DNA of 64,000 nt. Origin: Chromohalobacter beijerinckii. Lineage in GTDB: Bacteria > Pseudomonadota > Gammaproteobacteria > Pseudomonadales > Halomonadaceae. Of the stretch, positions 63,737 to 64,000 are shown piece by piece; the stretch's first letter is position 1, and each line of letters begins with the position of its first letter. Location of the stretch: positions 124,001 through 188,000 of the forward strand of contig NZ_JAKGAK010000003.1 in NCBI RefSeq assembly GCF_023061185.1. The letters run 5' to 3'. The notes under the pieces are model-generated. The model saw only the letters and a list, made by a program, of their open reading frames with translations, was not told the origin of the DNA and did no database searches. The position numbers and the translations under genes were made by a program.

Positions 63737-64000
63737 ATGAGCAAGCGACCCAGCCCGGTGTCACCCACCGTCGATTTCGATGCCGATGGCATTCAGCACG
63801 GTTTTCTCAAGCTGCCGATCTCTACCGATGAATCGGCCTGGGGCGCGGTGATGATTCCGGTCACCGTCATCAACAACGGCGCGGGGCCCACGGCGTTGCT
63901 TACTGCTGGCAACCATGGCGATGAATACGAAGGCATCACGGCGCTTCTCAAGCTCAGCAATACACTGCGTGCCGAGGACGTGCGTGGCCGGGTGATCATC
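63737..64000 (+). CDS. doeB: N-alpha-acetyl-diaminobutyrate deacetylase (3' truncated by window edge)
   Basis: The 88 visible residues include IPVTVINNGAGPTALLTAG followed by NHGDEYEGITALLKL, where H and E are the zinc ligands of the succinylglutamate desuccinylase/aspartoacylase family, the same family as AstE and AotO in this window. Next to doeA this is DoeB, which removes the acetyl group. ATG 63737 has GAGGAG upstream. The stop lies beyond the window. Confidence 0.88.
   Translation, partial: MSKRPSPVSPTVDFDADGIQHGFLKLPISTDESAWGAVMIPVTVINNGAGPTALLTAGNHGDEYEGITALLKLSNTLRAEDVRGRVII

Noticed and set aside
62737-63792. 351-codon frame antisense to doeA
   Set aside because: Shadow of a conserved enzyme gene; no family match.
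1-64000. CRISPR arrays, tRNA, rRNA, prophage or plasmid origin
   Set aside because: No regularly spaced repeats with unique spacers, cloverleaf sequences, phage structural genes or replication initiator genes were recognised; the 16-bp array at 52331-52410 has no spacers.

Overview
The window looks like chromosome from a moderately halophilic gammaproteobacterium of the Halomonadaceae (Halomonas/Chromohalobacter type). The reasons are high GC by eye, an enuR-doeA-doeB ectoine-degradation locus at the right edge, a gamma-butyrobetaine hydroxylase paired with a betaine-type binding protein, and Entner-Doudoroff genes under a HexR-type regulator. No rRNA, tRNA, CRISPR array or phage genes were seen. 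All names are read from protein and motif similarity by eye; no search was run.

Left part (1-31.8 kb). The end of an AbrB-family membrane protein and an orphan amino-acid binding protein are followed by a visibly more AT-rich accessory patch (about 1.7-4.3 kb). This patch holds a BrnT/BrnA-type toxin-antitoxin pair, a small cupin, two abutting transposase fragments and a HEPN-like protein, with two related hairpin sites that resemble integron attC sites. Next come an Aot/His-type arginine/ornithine ABC operon with an AotO-like hydrolase, and astE. Further right lie an OprB-type porin, a Tat-exported SMP-30 lactonase, a chemoreceptor, hemerythrin, a tartrate/D-malate dehydrogenase with its LysR regulator, a glycosyltransferase, a TVP38-type protein, the butyrobetaine hydroxylase/binding-protein pair with a LysR regulator, nfeD-slipin, a HAD phosphatase, a SulP transporter with UspA, and a few envelope proteins.

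Middle (31.8-46.9 kb). A compact, leftward, fully overlapping gene cluster encodes aryl polyene (APE) pigment synthesis: chain-length factor, acyltransferase, two ACPs, a membrane protein, a ligase-dehydratase fusion, a glycosyltransferase-acyltransferase fusion, thioesterase, LolA-like carrier, MMPL exporter, a halogenase-like flavoprotein, a lipoprotein, ketosynthase, dehydratase, ketoreductase and a second ketosynthase. The last gene (apeR) carries a frameshifting internal deletion.

Right part (46.9-64 kb). A KGG-repeat stress protein gene with an apparent one-base frameshift and a YnfA protein precede a PhnCDE-type ABC transporter with a double-length permease. hexR then faces zwf-pgl-eda. 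The hexR-zwf gap holds five tandem 16-bp repeats, a HexR-like palindrome and a 16-codon leader ORF translationally coupled to zwf. A ugpBAEC glycerol-3-phosphate transporter, a GhrA-like reductase and the divergent enuR / doeA-doeB locus with a perfect 11-bp inverted repeat close the window; doeB is cut by the right edge.
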